42,096 bases of DNA, from positions 1 to 42,096 of the forward strand of contig DLUF01000093.1 of assembly GCA_002742765.1 (NCBI GenBank). The letters run 5' to 3'. Made by a program: the position numbers and the translations under genes. This document shows positions 24,188-32,771 of the stretch, piece by piece (position 1 is the first letter of the stretch; every line of letters starts with the position of its first letter). Below the pieces are notes generated by a model. The model searched no databases, was not told the DNA's origin, and saw nothing but the letters and a program-made list of their open reading frames with translations. This DNA is from Sulfurospirillum sp. UBA12182 (GTDB lineage Bacteria; Campylobacterota; Campylobacteria; Campylobacterales; Sulfurospirillaceae).

Positions 24188-25021
24188 CTATTTCACCATG
24201 TCTTTGTATGCTTTTTTACTCATATCTCTCTTTCCATTTATAAAAAGTGTAGGAGTTCCTTTGACTAAAATATCTTTTGCTTTTTGAATATCTTGTTCTA
24301 AAATAGCTCTAATCTCTTTTGTATCAATTTGAACTAAAGTATATTTTGTTCCCATTGCTTTGTTAAAAGTATCTAAAACACTCTGTTCATCAGTTTTTTC
24401 AAGTTCAAAAACTTCTTCATAAACTTTTAGTGTGATATCTTTTAATCCATCTTGCTTTGCTTTGATCATAGCTTTTACCAAAGTATCTGCTCCTTTATGG
24501 ATAGAGAGTGGAAAGTTGTAATAATAAAGGGCAAAGTCTTTGCTGTTTTCTTTAGTAAAATGGATAAGTTCAGGAATCACTTCCATGCAAGATGGACAAA
24601 GTGGGTCTGAAAACACAAGCAATTTGTTTTTTGCTTCTATACTACCCTCAATCAGATGAGCTTTATCATAAAAACTTGCATCAACATCGAGTGTAAGAGA
24701 ATTTTTCATACTTTTTTTTGTCTCTAAATATAAAAAATCTTTCGTTAAAACTTCTCCATTTGTAAAAACGATATCGCTGATGGAGATATCTTTTTTCTTA
24801 GCTTTAAGTGTCAAATCAATCTTTACAAAATAAGCATGAAACCCTTTTGCCTCTTCTAAAGGCTCTTTTTTCAAAATCTCAATCTTTTTCAACTCGTAAT
24901 CAGCCGATGCTGCAATTGCATTTTTAAAAAAGCTTAAAACTTTCTCTTCTTCAGGATTTGCCCATAAACTAATATTTAAGGCGACTAGAATCGTCAATAA
25001 TTTCAACGTCAATGATTTCAT
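24188..25021 (-). CDS. Exported DsbA/DsbC-like thiol-disulfide protein
   Basis: A signal peptide (MKSLTLKLLTILVALNISLWA) precedes about 110 residues that may form a dimerisation-like domain. A thioredoxin-fold domain follows with the active site C-P-S-C (C142, C145) in FSDPLCPSC and a cis-Pro loop GTPTLFINGK. It is probably periplasmic. The ATG at 25021 is chosen because AGGA lies five bases before it and the signal peptide then starts directly. The gene overlaps fxsA by 53 bases, which is unusual. It may be an isomerase or oxidase of the DsbG/DsbC kind. Confidence 0.82.
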   Translation of the reverse strand: MKSLTLKLLTILVALNISLWANPEEEKVLSFFKNAIAASADYELKKIEILKKEPLEEAKGFHAYFVKIDLTLKAKKKDISISDIVFTNGEVLTKDFLYLETKKSMKNSLTLDVDASFYDKAHLIEGSIEAKNKLLVFSDPLCPSCMEVIPELIHFTKENSKDFALYYYNFPLSIHKGADTLVKAMIKAKQDGLKDITLKVYEEVFELEKTDEQSVLDTFNKAMGTKYTLVQIDTKEIRAILEQDIQKAKDILVKGTPTLFINGKRDMSKKAYKDMVK

Positions 25022-25403
25022 CATCTTCCTTTCTTGTTCTTTTAAATTCAAAATCTTCACGAAAATCTTCTTTTACATGTAAAACCTTTTTTGCAAAGAG
25101 TGTCGCAAAAAAACCAAACTGTAACAATAATCCTATAATATCTGTTAAAAAACCAGGAATAATCAGTAAAATCGCACCTAAGAGCGTAAAAGCGTTTAGC
25201 TTTTGAAACTCTGCCATTGAGATGCTTCTTTGTTGTAAAGCCTTTAAACTCTCAAGAAGTGTTACACGAAAATTAGCAAGGAGAATAAACCCCACAATCG
25301 CAGAAAAAATTATCTCTAAAAAAGTTGCAAGTGAGCCTATACGTGAAGAGATATTTACGCTCACAAAAACTTCAAGAAGCAGATAGATTAAAAAGTACTT
25401 CAA
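24969..25403 (-). CDS. fxsA: FxsA-family membrane protein
   Basis: This is a small membrane protein of the FxsA family, known from E. coli as a suppressor of phage exclusion; its normal role is unclear. Hydrophobic segments are visible at about 1-20, 25-47 and 70-100 with the family feature LLGAILLIIPGFLTDIIGLLL. The charged C-terminus (DFEFKRTRKEDDEIIDVE) is cytoplasmic in the family. The ATG overlaps the proS stop, and its end overlaps the Dsb-like gene start by 53 bases. Confidence 0.85.
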   Translation of the reverse strand: MKYFLIYLLLEVFVSVNISSRIGSLATFLEIIFSAIVGFILLANFRVTLLESLKALQQRSISMAEFQKLNAFTLLGAILLIIPGFLTDIIGLLLQFGFFATLFAKKVLHVKEDFREDFEFKRTRKEDDEIIDVEIIDDSSRLKY

Positions 25404-27106
25404 GATAGAAGTTCCTCTAAATACTTTTCTACTGCATCCACTTTCAAAGACACTTTTTCTAAAGTTTTTCTATCTACAACTTCTACGCTACCTTCTTGAA
25501 GACCTTTTCCAACGATGAGAGCATAAGGGAACCCTATAAGTTCAAAATCTTTCATTTTAAAGCCAAATCGCTCATTTCTATCATCCAATAAAACATTTAA
25601 ACCTTTAGCTTTTAGACTTTGATAGATATCCTCTGCAACAACTCGTTCTTCTTCATTTTTTACATTTGAGATGATGATATCAAGTAAGAAAGGTGCTGTT
25701 TGCTTGTTCCAGATACAACCAAGCTCATCATGGCTTGCTTCTATCATAACCGCTACCAAACGACTCACACCGATACCATAACACCCCATATAAAAAGCTT
25801 GTGATTTGCCGTTTTCATCTAGGAAAGTTGCATTCATAGCACTTGCATACTTTTGACCAAGTTGGAAAATATGCCCAACTTCAATGCCCTTTGTTATACC
25901 CAACTTACTTCCACAGCAAGAACAGATATCTCCTGCGTTTACTTGGATTAGGTCTTTGTATCTACTCTCTTTAAAGTTAAGCATTTTAAACCCAACCCAG
26001 TGATAATCTTTTTCATTTGCCCCACAACAGAGGTTTTTCTCTTCTTTAAGCTCATTGTCAATATAAAAATTGATATCTTCAGGGAGATTTACTGGCCCAC
26101 AAAATCCAGCGATAAGACCCGCTTCTTCTACCTCTTGAGCACTGGCATCTACAAGGTCTAAAGCACCACAAGCATTGAGTGCTTTTGTCTCTTGAAGAAC
26201 ATCATTGCCTCTTATAAAAAAGACTACAATCTCCTCTTTTTCCTCATAAATTGCTTTTTTAATCACCGCTTTAATGCTATAAAAAGGATCCACTCTTAGA
26301 TAGTTACATACATCCTCAATCGTTTTTTGCTCAGGTGTAAAAAACTTTGCTGTTTCAGCGATTGGAGCTTCTACATCTGTTGTTTTTTTAGCTCTAGTAG
26401 CAGCTTCGATGTTAGCAGCATAGGAGCAATTTTCACAAACGATTATGTCATCTTCACCATTTTGAGCTAAAACCATAAACTCTTTACTTCCACTTCCACC
26501 TATAGCCCCACTATCGGCATCTACTGCTCTAAAATCGAGTCCTAAGCGAGTAAAAATCTTTGTATAAGTCTCTTCCATATGGTCAAACTCTTTTTTCATA
26601 CAAGCTTCGTCTTTATGGAAACTATAACCATCTTTCATCGTAAATTCACGACCTCTTAAAAGTCCAAATCGTGGTCTTGCCTCATCTCTAAATTTTGTAG
26701 TGATTTGATAAAGGTGTAAAGGTAGTTGCTTGTAACTTGTGATTCTATTTTTAACGATATCCACAACAACCTCTTCATGTGTTGGACCTAAAACAAAATC
26801 ATTATCTTTTCTATCACGAAAACGAAGAAGTTCTTTCCCAAAAACACTATATCTGCCACTTTCTCTCCAAAGCTCAGCTGGGGTAACAACACCCATTTGG
26901 ATCTCATTTGCGCCTGCTTTATCCATCTCTTCTTTTACGATATCTTTTATCTTGTCAAAAACTATTTTCCCTAAAGGTAAAAAGTTATAAAGTCCACTTC
27001 CATACTGTGAAACAAACCCTGCACGGATAAGGTACTTGTGGCTTGGAAGTGTTGCATCTTTTGGTGCTTCTTTTACGGTTGGTGCAAAAAGATTACTAAA
27101 TCTCAT
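25400..27106 (-). CDS. proS: ProS, prolyl-tRNA synthetase
   Basis: This is a class II aminoacyl-tRNA synthetase of the bacterial type (568 residues). Motif 2 is in the FRDEARPRFGLLRGREF region, and motif 3 is in GCYGIGVSRL. An editing (YbaK-like) insertion lies between about 230 and 390, and an anticodon-binding domain is at the C-terminus. It overlaps hemA by 11 bases and fxsA by 4. The order hemC-proS-hemA-prenyltransferase is the one known from Helicobacter. Confidence 0.97.
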   Translation of the reverse strand: MRFSNLFAPTVKEAPKDATLPSHKYLIRAGFVSQYGSGLYNFLPLGKIVFDKIKDIVKEEMDKAGANEIQMGVVTPAELWRESGRYSVFGKELLRFRDRKDNDFVLGPTHEEVVVDIVKNRITSYKQLPLHLYQITTKFRDEARPRFGLLRGREFTMKDGYSFHKDEACMKKEFDHMEETYTKIFTRLGLDFRAVDADSGAIGGSGSKEFMVLAQNGEDDIIVCENCSYAANIEAATRAKKTTDVEAPIAETAKFFTPEQKTIEDVCNYLRVDPFYSIKAVIKKAIYEEKEEIVVFFIRGNDVLQETKALNACGALDLVDASAQEVEEAGLIAGFCGPVNLPEDINFYIDNELKEEKNLCCGANEKDYHWVGFKMLNFKESRYKDLIQVNAGDICSCCGSKLGITKGIEVGHIFQLGQKYASAMNATFLDENGKSQAFYMGCYGIGVSRLVAVMIEASHDELGCIWNKQTAPFLLDIIISNVKNEEERVVAEDIYQSLKAKGLNVLLDDRNERFGFKMKDFELIGFPYALIVGKGLQEGSVEVVDRKTLEKVSLKVDAVEKYLEELLS

Positions 27107-28415
27107 TATTTTTCTCCATCATTCCCATTTGGTATTCGCATTTATACATATTTATCCTCTTTGTAACGTCTTCATTTATATCAAAAACTTCTTGTATTGA
27201 TTGTACTATGGTATCTGCTTCTGGTTTCTCAGCTACTTCTTTGAGTGTCTTTGTTGGATGATGTAAAAAAGAGTTAAAGGCATAATGCAAAATCTTTTCA
27301 ACATTTTCTTTATATTCGAGTGGGAGATTGCCTTTTTTGATAGCTCTTTCAATCTCTTTTAAAGAACACTCTTTTGCTTTATCTCTTAATTGCTTTATAA
27401 TCGGATCAACACTTAAAGTTTGAAGCCATTTAAAAAACTCTACTGTTGAGTTTCCAACTATCGAGTATGCTATCTTGGCTTGTTGCTCTCTTAATGCTAA
27501 ATTCGCGGTCACAATCTCTTCTAAATCATCAACAGCATATACACTGATTTTATCGTTCTCATCAATCTCTATGTCTCTTGGTACGGCAATATCAAAAAAA
27601 TATCTTTTAAAAGAGACATCTTCAATCATATCGTTAGTGATGACGCTATGAGGTGCACCTGTTGCAGAAAAAATAACTTGATATTTGTTGATAAAATCAC
27701 TCAATTTTGAATAAGGAGCAACACTTACACAAGAGTTAATCTCATCAGCTAATTTTTGAGCATTTTCTAAATTTCTATTGACGATAGTGACTTTAGCACC
27801 ACTTGTTAAAGCGTGTTGCACAGCTAGTCTACTCATCTCTCCAGCACCCACAACTACAACTTCAATGTTTTCTAAACTTCCTAACAACTCCTTAGCCTTG
27901 CTCACTGCAACACTTGAAACAGAGATAGGATTTTTGGAGATGTCTGTACTTGCTCTTACATTTGCTGCGCATCTAAAGGTATGGTGCATAGCACGCCCTA
28001 ATTTTTGTCCACAAAAGCCATTGTCAACAGAAAATTTAAAAGCATCTTTTAGCTGCCCCACAATTTGCGTTTCACCGATAACTAAACTATCTAATGAAGA
28101 AGCTACTGAAAAGAGATGGTGAATGGCACCATTGTCCTCATAAACATCAGCCCTCTCTTCTAAATCCTCTTTTGGAAAATGAGAAAGCTCACTAAGCTTT
28201 GTAAAGATATACTCTATGGATTCACTACATTCACTTACGCTACAAATTATCTCTACCCGATTACAAGTTGAGAGGATAATCGTCTCATTGATAAAAGGAG
28301 ACTTTTGTAAAGTACACATAAAGTTTGTTTTTTTTGTTTCATCTGCAAAAGAGAGTTTTTCTCTTATCTTTATATCAGTGTTTTTATGTGTAAAGCTGAT
28401 AGTTAAATAATGCAT
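27096..28415 (-). CDS. hemA: HemA, glutamyl-tRNA reductase
   Basis: HemA reduces glutamyl-tRNA to glutamate semialdehyde, the first step of haem synthesis in the C5 pathway. The catalytic cysteine is C51 in LSTCNRVEI. The NADPH-binding fold shows VVGAGEMSRL, and the SLVIGETQIVGQLK stretch is diagnostic. The C-terminal helices form the dimer domain. The ATG at 28415 shares bases with the stop of the gene before it (TGATG); a TTG one codon earlier is not needed. Confidence 0.97.
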   Translation of the reverse strand: MHYLTISFTHKNTDIKIREKLSFADETKKTNFMCTLQKSPFINETIILSTCNRVEIICSVSECSESIEYIFTKLSELSHFPKEDLEERADVYEDNGAIHHLFSVASSLDSLVIGETQIVGQLKDAFKFSVDNGFCGQKLGRAMHHTFRCAANVRASTDISKNPISVSSVAVSKAKELLGSLENIEVVVVGAGEMSRLAVQHALTSGAKVTIVNRNLENAQKLADEINSCVSVAPYSKLSDFINKYQVIFSATGAPHSVITNDMIEDVSFKRYFFDIAVPRDIEIDENDKISVYAVDDLEEIVTANLALREQQAKIAYSIVGNSTVEFFKWLQTLSVDPIIKQLRDKAKECSLKEIERAIKKGNLPLEYKENVEKILHYAFNSFLHHPTKTLKEVAEKPEADTIVQSIQEVFDINEDVTKRINMYKCEYQMGMMEKNNEI

Positions 28416-29311
28416 CAAAATTCCCTTACTATCATCTCTTTGATTATCTTTTCAAGTTCTGGGGAATTTTCCTCTTTTATCATCTCTAAAGCCTCAAATC
28501 CTAACTTTTTAGCATACTCAATCGAGCGGTTTATAGCATTGGTTTGAGCCATTTTCTTTTTAATCCACATGGACTCTTCTTCACTCAACTCTTTTTTAAA
28601 GTATGAACGCAATTGCTCTTTTTCTTTATCATTTAAATCATTGTACATGTAAAGATATGGTAAGGTCGTTTTTCCCTCTTTAAAGTCATTTAGAGCAGGC
28701 TTTCCTAGAACTTCTTGGCTTTGTGTAATATCTAAGATATCATCTATAATCTGAAATGCCAAACCTAAGTTTTTCCCATAGATTCCATATCTCTTAGCAT
28801 CTTTTTTTGCCAAAAGCGCTGCGCTAAAAGCAGAAGCTTCTATGAGTGAGGCAGTTTTTTTGTAAATCATATCAAAATATGCATCTAAATCTTCATTGAA
28901 AGTGCTAGAGAGTTCGACATCTAAAAGCTCACCGATAGAGAGTTGTGTAACAGCACTAGAGATAGAGTATGCAACATCTTGTGGCAGTGAAGTTAGTTCA
29001 CTAAAACCTTTTGAGTACAAGATATCACCTAGCATAATAGCTGTTTTGTTGCCAAAAGTAGAGTTAATCGAAGCAACACCTCGTCTTGTGAGTGCATCGT
29101 CGATAACATCATCGTGTAAGAGGCTTGCTGCGTGTATAAGCTCAACGATAGAAGCTAGTTTTATCGCTTCATCACTACTTGAAGCAATCTTAAGTATGAG
29201 TTTTGCTCGAAGTCGCTTGCCTGAAGGAACTTTACCAAAAAGCTCCAAACTCTTAGAATCTTTGAGAGATTCTATATGTTTTACCATTAACTCTTCAACT
29301 TTTTCTAACAC
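28415..29311 (-). CDS. ispB: Long-chain polyprenyl diphosphate synthase (menaquinone side chain)
   Basis: This trans-prenyltransferase has the first aspartate-rich motif D67-D68-x-x-D71 in LLHDDVIDD and the second D190-D191-x-x-D194 in FQIIDDILD. The small residues before the first motif and the single respiratory quinone route in these bacteria fit a long-chain (octaprenyl-type) enzyme rather than farnesyl synthase, but chain length is not readable with certainty. A GKRLRAKLIL segment binds isopentenyl diphosphate. It is coupled to hemA by TGATG. Confidence 0.88.
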   Translation of the reverse strand: MLEKVEELMVKHIESLKDSKSLELFGKVPSGKRLRAKLILKIASSSDEAIKLASIVELIHAASLLHDDVIDDALTRRGVASINSTFGNKTAIMLGDILYSKGFSELTSLPQDVAYSISSAVTQLSIGELLDVELSSTFNEDLDAYFDMIYKKTASLIEASAFSAALLAKKDAKRYGIYGKNLGLAFQIIDDILDITQSQEVLGKPALNDFKEGKTTLPYLYMYNDLNDKEKEQLRSYFKKELSEEESMWIKKKMAQTNAINRSIEYAKKLGFEALEMIKEENSPELEKIIKEMIVREF

Positions 29312-29319
29312 TTACTACC

Positions 29320-29751
29320 CTATTTCTCTTCTGGTACATGAAAATCTACCAGAATTCGTTTTTTATTGTCTTGTATAAATATATCAAAATCAATCTCTTT
29401 TTTAGATTGATCTATGTCTGATAATACTAATAAAAGATTTGTTTTATCGTTAAATTCACTCTCTCCATTTGGTAAGAGTTGAAAATCTACCCTATCTAAA
29501 GACCTTTTCTTATATAAGATGTATTGATGTGGATAACCCTGAGCATTAACTAGAAGCGTAACTCTATCTCCCACAAGTAATGTCCATCTGAAAAAAAACT
29601 CACTTTTATCTAAACCTTTAGACTCAGTTGTTGCTATGGTTATATGTGCTATTTCATCTTTTTTCAGAGTGTATCTATGCTGATGATCCCATGAAATATC
29701 TGCGCAAAAGAGCATAGAAAAACTAAAAAAAAGTAGAAAAATTTTACTCAT
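29320..29751 (-). CDS. Small exported protein of unknown function
   Basis: A signal peptide (MSKIFLLFFSFSMLFCA) is followed by about 125 residues rich in beta-strand patterns, with no catalytic motif that I recognise. The cysteine near residue 16 lies at the cleavage site but the lipobox is poor. Its place between the prenyltransferase and the DUF2018 gene matches the position of the unknown gene HP0241 in Helicobacter pylori, from memory. It overlaps the DUF2018 gene by 8 bases. Confidence 0.7.
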   Translation of the reverse strand: MSKIFLLFFSFSMLFCADISWDHQHRYTLKKDEIAHITIATTESKGLDKSEFFFRWTLLVGDRVTLLVNAQGYPHQYILYKKRSLDRVDFQLLPNGESEFNDKTNLLLVLSDIDQSKKEIDFDIFIQDNKKRILVDFHVPEEK

Positions 29752-30028
29752 TTTTTGTTAAAACATCACCAACAGTTGATATAAAAAAGTCCATCTTTCT
29801 ATGGTGCATTTCATCTTGCTTTTCATACTTAAAATTCATAATCTCTTGTTCTAAATCAATGTCGTATTTTGAAGCCAACTCTTCTAAGATAGACTCCATA
29901 GCAACATGCCTTTCAACGCAATTCAAAAGAGCATCTTCTACAATCGTTCTGTTTGCATGAAACATAACATCAAAGAATTTACTTTGAGGAGTTCCCACTA
30001 AGAAATCATCTTCATCCATGTGTAGCAT
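29744..30028 (-). CDS. DUF2018-family protein
   Basis: This is a short helical protein like Helicobacter HP0242 (DUF2018), restricted to Campylobacterota; the role is unknown. The conserved core is FFDVMFHANRTIVEDALL and the helical stretch after it. The ATG at 30028 has TAGGAG five bases upstream. Longer starts at 30046 and 30082 are unlikely because a -10 box at 30057-30062 places the transcript start near 30050. It heads the minus-strand string running to the UbiD-type gene. Confidence 0.8.
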   Translation of the reverse strand: MLHMDEDDFLVGTPQSKFFDVMFHANRTIVEDALLNCVERHVAMESILEELASKYDIDLEQEIMNFKYEKQDEMHHRKMDFFISTVGDVLTKNE

Positions 30029-30056
30029 ATCGTCTCCTAATCTCATAGAACCTGAG

Positions 30057-30062
30057 ATTATA
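30057..30062 (-). promoter_or_regulatory. Promoter -10 box for the DUF2018-ispB-hemA-proS string
   Basis: TATAAT on the minus strand, preceded by TATGC (extended -10 character), lies 28 bases before the ATG at 30028. The rest of the gap 30063-30346 is AT-rich, with purine-rich runs and no gene that I can support. Confidence 0.55.
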
Positions 30063-30346
30063 GCATAAGGATTCAAAAACAAATCTTTTGTACTATAAAA
30101 ACTTTTCTAATTTGTTAGAAGAAGCGTATCAGAAAAAAATAAACAAAATTCCAATGATAAATCAAATTAAAAGCTCAAAAAAAGATTTTATTTTCTATTT
30201 TGTTACAAGAGGAGTATAGAAAAGATATATAGAGGAAAAAAGAAAAGAAAAAATTGCTTTTTATCGTTTTTTTTCTTAAAATAAATTAGACTTTCTTTTT
30301 TTAAGGTGCATTTTTGCTTACTCTTCAACCTATATAGGAGAATTTG

Positions 30347-30937
30347 ATGAGAACTATCGATTGTCGAGATATGCCCGTTCCAAAACCTGTCGTTCTAGCA
30401 AAATCCACACTAGAAGAACTCCCTCAAAACAGTGCTGTTATCTTTATCGTTAACTGTGACATGTCTGAAGAAAATATCCTTACTTATGCTCAAAGCAAAG
30501 GTTACTTCGTAAGAAAAGAACAAAAAAATGCAGGTACTTTTATAACAATAGCCAAGTCATTTTTTTGTGAGATTGATGAAGAAAAAGCTGAAAAAAAATA
30601 CATACAAGATAGAGCTTTACTCATCACAAATGATTGTATAGGCAGAGGTTTACATGGTGATGAACTCATGCAAGAGTTTTTAGAGTCACTCCTTCTTCAA
30701 AAAACTCTTCCATCTAAAATCATTTTTTTAAACCAAGGTGTGAAGCTTACATGTACGCTTCAAAACAATCAAATCATACAAACTATACGTCAGATAGAAG
30801 AAAAAGGGGTGAAGATATATGTGAGTTTAAAATCTCTTAGTGACTATCAATTTTTTGAAAAAAACTGTATCGGAGAGTCTATAAGTATGTTTGAATTGGC
30901 AGAAATTTTAATAAACTGCAACACTTCAACTATCTAA
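30347..30937 (+). CDS. yedF: YedF-like protein (TusA-like plus DsrE-like domains) without the usual cysteines
   Basis: The N-terminal TusA-like domain (about 1-70) reads IDCRDMPVPKP, where the family has D-x-x-G-x-x-C-P-x-P; the catalytic Cys position is Val. The C-terminal DsrE-like domain (about 85-195) keeps NDCIGRGLHGDELMQEFL and FLNQGVKL, but the CGTC-type motif after GVKI is replaced by VSLKSL. YedF proteins are linked to sulfur or selenium transfer. This copy probably cannot do classical persulfide transfer. The ATG at 30347 has AGGAG six bases upstream. It lies before a cysteine and homocysteine synthesis operon. Confidence 0.75.
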   Translation: MRTIDCRDMPVPKPVVLAKSTLEELPQNSAVIFIVNCDMSEENILTYAQSKGYFVRKEQKNAGTFITIAKSFFCEIDEEKAEKKYIQDRALLITNDCIGRGLHGDELMQEFLESLLLQKTLPSKIIFLNQGVKLTCTLQNNQIIQTIRQIEEKGVKIYVSLKSLSDYQFFEKNCIGESISMFELAEILINCNTSTI

Positions 30938-31017
30938 TCTTTACTTTTTTGATAAAGTATAAAACTCCTATTTTATAGTATTTTTATAGCTTATTTTTCT
31001 ATTTCTTATAAATTTAC

Positions 31018-31046
31018 TTGACAAAAAAAATCATATATTTTAGAAT
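31018..31046 (+). promoter_or_regulatory. Sigma70-type promoter of metY-rrf2-cysK
   Basis: TTGACA (31018-31023) and TAGAAT (31041-31046) are separated by exactly 17 bases, with AAGGA before the metY ATG at 31077. The Rrf2 regulator encoded in this operon may act here; no operator was identified. Confidence 0.75.
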
Positions 31047-31076
31047 TTCACTATCAATTTTAAAAAAGGAACAAAA

Positions 31077-32339
31077 ATGACACAAGAAACTTTAGCTTTA
31101 CACTTTGGATACGAAAAGAATGATTTTGGGACAATGGCTGTGCCACTTTATCAAACAACAGCTTACGATTTTGGAAATGCTGAGAGAGCAGCGAATCTTT
31201 TTGCACTCAAAGAGTTAGGACCTATCTATACAAGATTAAACAATCCTACAACAGAAGTTTTAGAAGCAAGAATCGCAGCGGTAGAAGGTGGAGAAGCAAC
31301 TCTAGCTACGGCAAGTGGACAAGCTGCTATATTTTTTGCTGTTGTAAACTTGGCTGAGGCTGGAGATAATATCTTAGTCGCTAGAAAAATCTATGGTGGG
31401 TCAACAACACTTTTAACACATACACTCAAAAGATTTGGAATCACAGCAAAATGCTTCGATAGTGATGATGCACATGATTTGGAAAGTCTGATTGATGAGA
31501 AAACAAAAGCTATCTATTTTGAGTCTCTTTCAAATCCTCAGATAGCTATCCCAAATGTAGAAAAGATAGTTGAAATCGCAAACAAATACAACATCGTAAC
31601 TATATGTGATAACACCGTTGCCACACCTATACTTTTTCAACCTTTAAAAAAGGGAGTTGATGTGGTTGTACATAGTGCTAGTAAGTACATCACAGGACAA
31701 GGTCTTGCCATCGGTGGTCTTATCATCAGTAGAGTTGGGCTAAACGACAAACTTATAGGAAATGCAAAATATCCTCAGTTTAATGAGCCAGATGAGAGTT
31801 ACCATGGACTTGTATATGCAGATTTACCATTTCCACTCTTTACACTAAGAGCGAGACTCTCTCTTCTACGAGATATCGGGGCAGTTCCTTCGCCATTTAA
31901 CTCATGGCTTTTTATCCAAGGGTTAGAGACGTTAAGTATCAGGATGGAAAAACACTCTTCAAATGCCTATAAAGTGGCAAAGTACCTTAAAGCACATCCA
32001 AAGGTTTTAAGTGTTTCTTATCCTGGACTTGAAGATGACTTACAGCATGATAAAGCAAAACAGTACTTTAAAGATGCAAAAACTTCAGGTTTGTTGAGTT
32101 TTGTTGTTTCAGATTTTGAAAGTGCGAAAAATATCTTGAACAACACAAAACTTTTTAGCGTTGTTGTAAATATAGGTGATTCAAAATCTATCATCACACA
32201 TCCAGCAAGCACAACACACCAACAGTTATCTACACAAGAACTAGAGGCAGCTGGTATCCCTCAGGGTCTTATAAGACTTAGCATAGGTCTTGAGGATGCA
32301 GATGATTTAATCAAAGATTTAGCGCAGGCGATTGGATAG
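31077..32339 (+). CDS. metY: O-acetylhomoserine sulfhydrylase
   Basis: This is a PLP enzyme of the Cys/Met metabolism family that makes homocysteine from O-acetylhomoserine and sulfide (O-acetylserine may also be used). The PLP lysine is K203 in HSASKYITGQG, with D178 upstream, and TRLNNPTTEVLEARIAALE-like sequence near residue 52. The 420-residue length fits MetY rather than the shorter MetB/MetC. It is followed three bases later by an Rrf2 regulator, then cysK. Confidence 0.93.
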   Translation: MTQETLALHFGYEKNDFGTMAVPLYQTTAYDFGNAERAANLFALKELGPIYTRLNNPTTEVLEARIAAVEGGEATLATASGQAAIFFAVVNLAEAGDNILVARKIYGGSTTLLTHTLKRFGITAKCFDSDDAHDLESLIDEKTKAIYFESLSNPQIAIPNVEKIVEIANKYNIVTICDNTVATPILFQPLKKGVDVVVHSASKYITGQGLAIGGLIISRVGLNDKLIGNAKYPQFNEPDESYHGLVYADLPFPLFTLRARLSLLRDIGAVPSPFNSWLFIQGLETLSIRMEKHSSNAYKVAKYLKAHPKVLSVSYPGLEDDLQHDKAKQYFKDAKTSGLLSFVVSDFESAKNILNNTKLFSVVVNIGDSKSIITHPASTTHQQLSTQELEAAGIPQGLIRLSIGLEDADDLIKDLAQAIG

Positions 32340-32342
32340 AAG

Positions 32343-32762
32343 ATGGCTCTTGTTTCAACAAAAGGGATGTATGGTCTGAGTGCTTTGTATGAGATTTATC
32401 TAAGCAATTCACTCAAACCCATACAATCTAGGGATATAGCGCAAAAAGCAAATATCCCCCAAACTTATCTTGAACAGATTTTACTGATTTTGAAAAAGGA
32501 AAAATTCGTAAAAAGTACACGAGGTGTACATGGTGGCTATATGCTAAACATCGATGCTAATAGTATAAAAATCAAAGATGTATTTTTGGCACTTGAAAAA
32601 AATCTAAATATCGTTGAAACAAAAACAGGAAATTCTGTTTTGGACAAGTTTTATGACGAGTATACAAAACAGCTTCATCAGCTTTTAGATCTGTCTTTGA
32701 GTGAATTACACCATAAATACAAACAAAAAAGAACTATTAGTTATACAACATTTGGATTATAG
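32343..32762 (+). CDS. Rrf2-family regulator (CymR-like)
   Basis: This winged-helix Rrf2 protein has 139 residues, with ALYEIYLSNSLKPIQSRDIAQKANIPQTYLEQIL as the helix-turn-helix area and RGVHGGYML as the wing. It has no cysteines, so it does not hold an Fe-S cluster as IscR does. The cluster-free type with cysK next to it resembles CymR, which in Bacillus acts with CysK to control cysteine synthesis. That analogy is an inference. It lies between metY and cysK in one operon. Confidence 0.88.
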   Translation: MALVSTKGMYGLSALYEIYLSNSLKPIQSRDIAQKANIPQTYLEQILLILKKEKFVKSTRGVHGGYMLNIDANSIKIKDVFLALEKNLNIVETKTGNSVLDKFYDEYTKQLHQLLDLSLSELHHKYKQKRTISYTTFGL

Positions 32763-32771
32763 GGGAAAAAG

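Noticed and set aside
28896-29378. Plus-strand frame of 160 codons over the prenyltransferase gene
   Set aside because: It is antisense to a gene with both aspartate-rich motifs, and is serine-rich as expected for a shadow.
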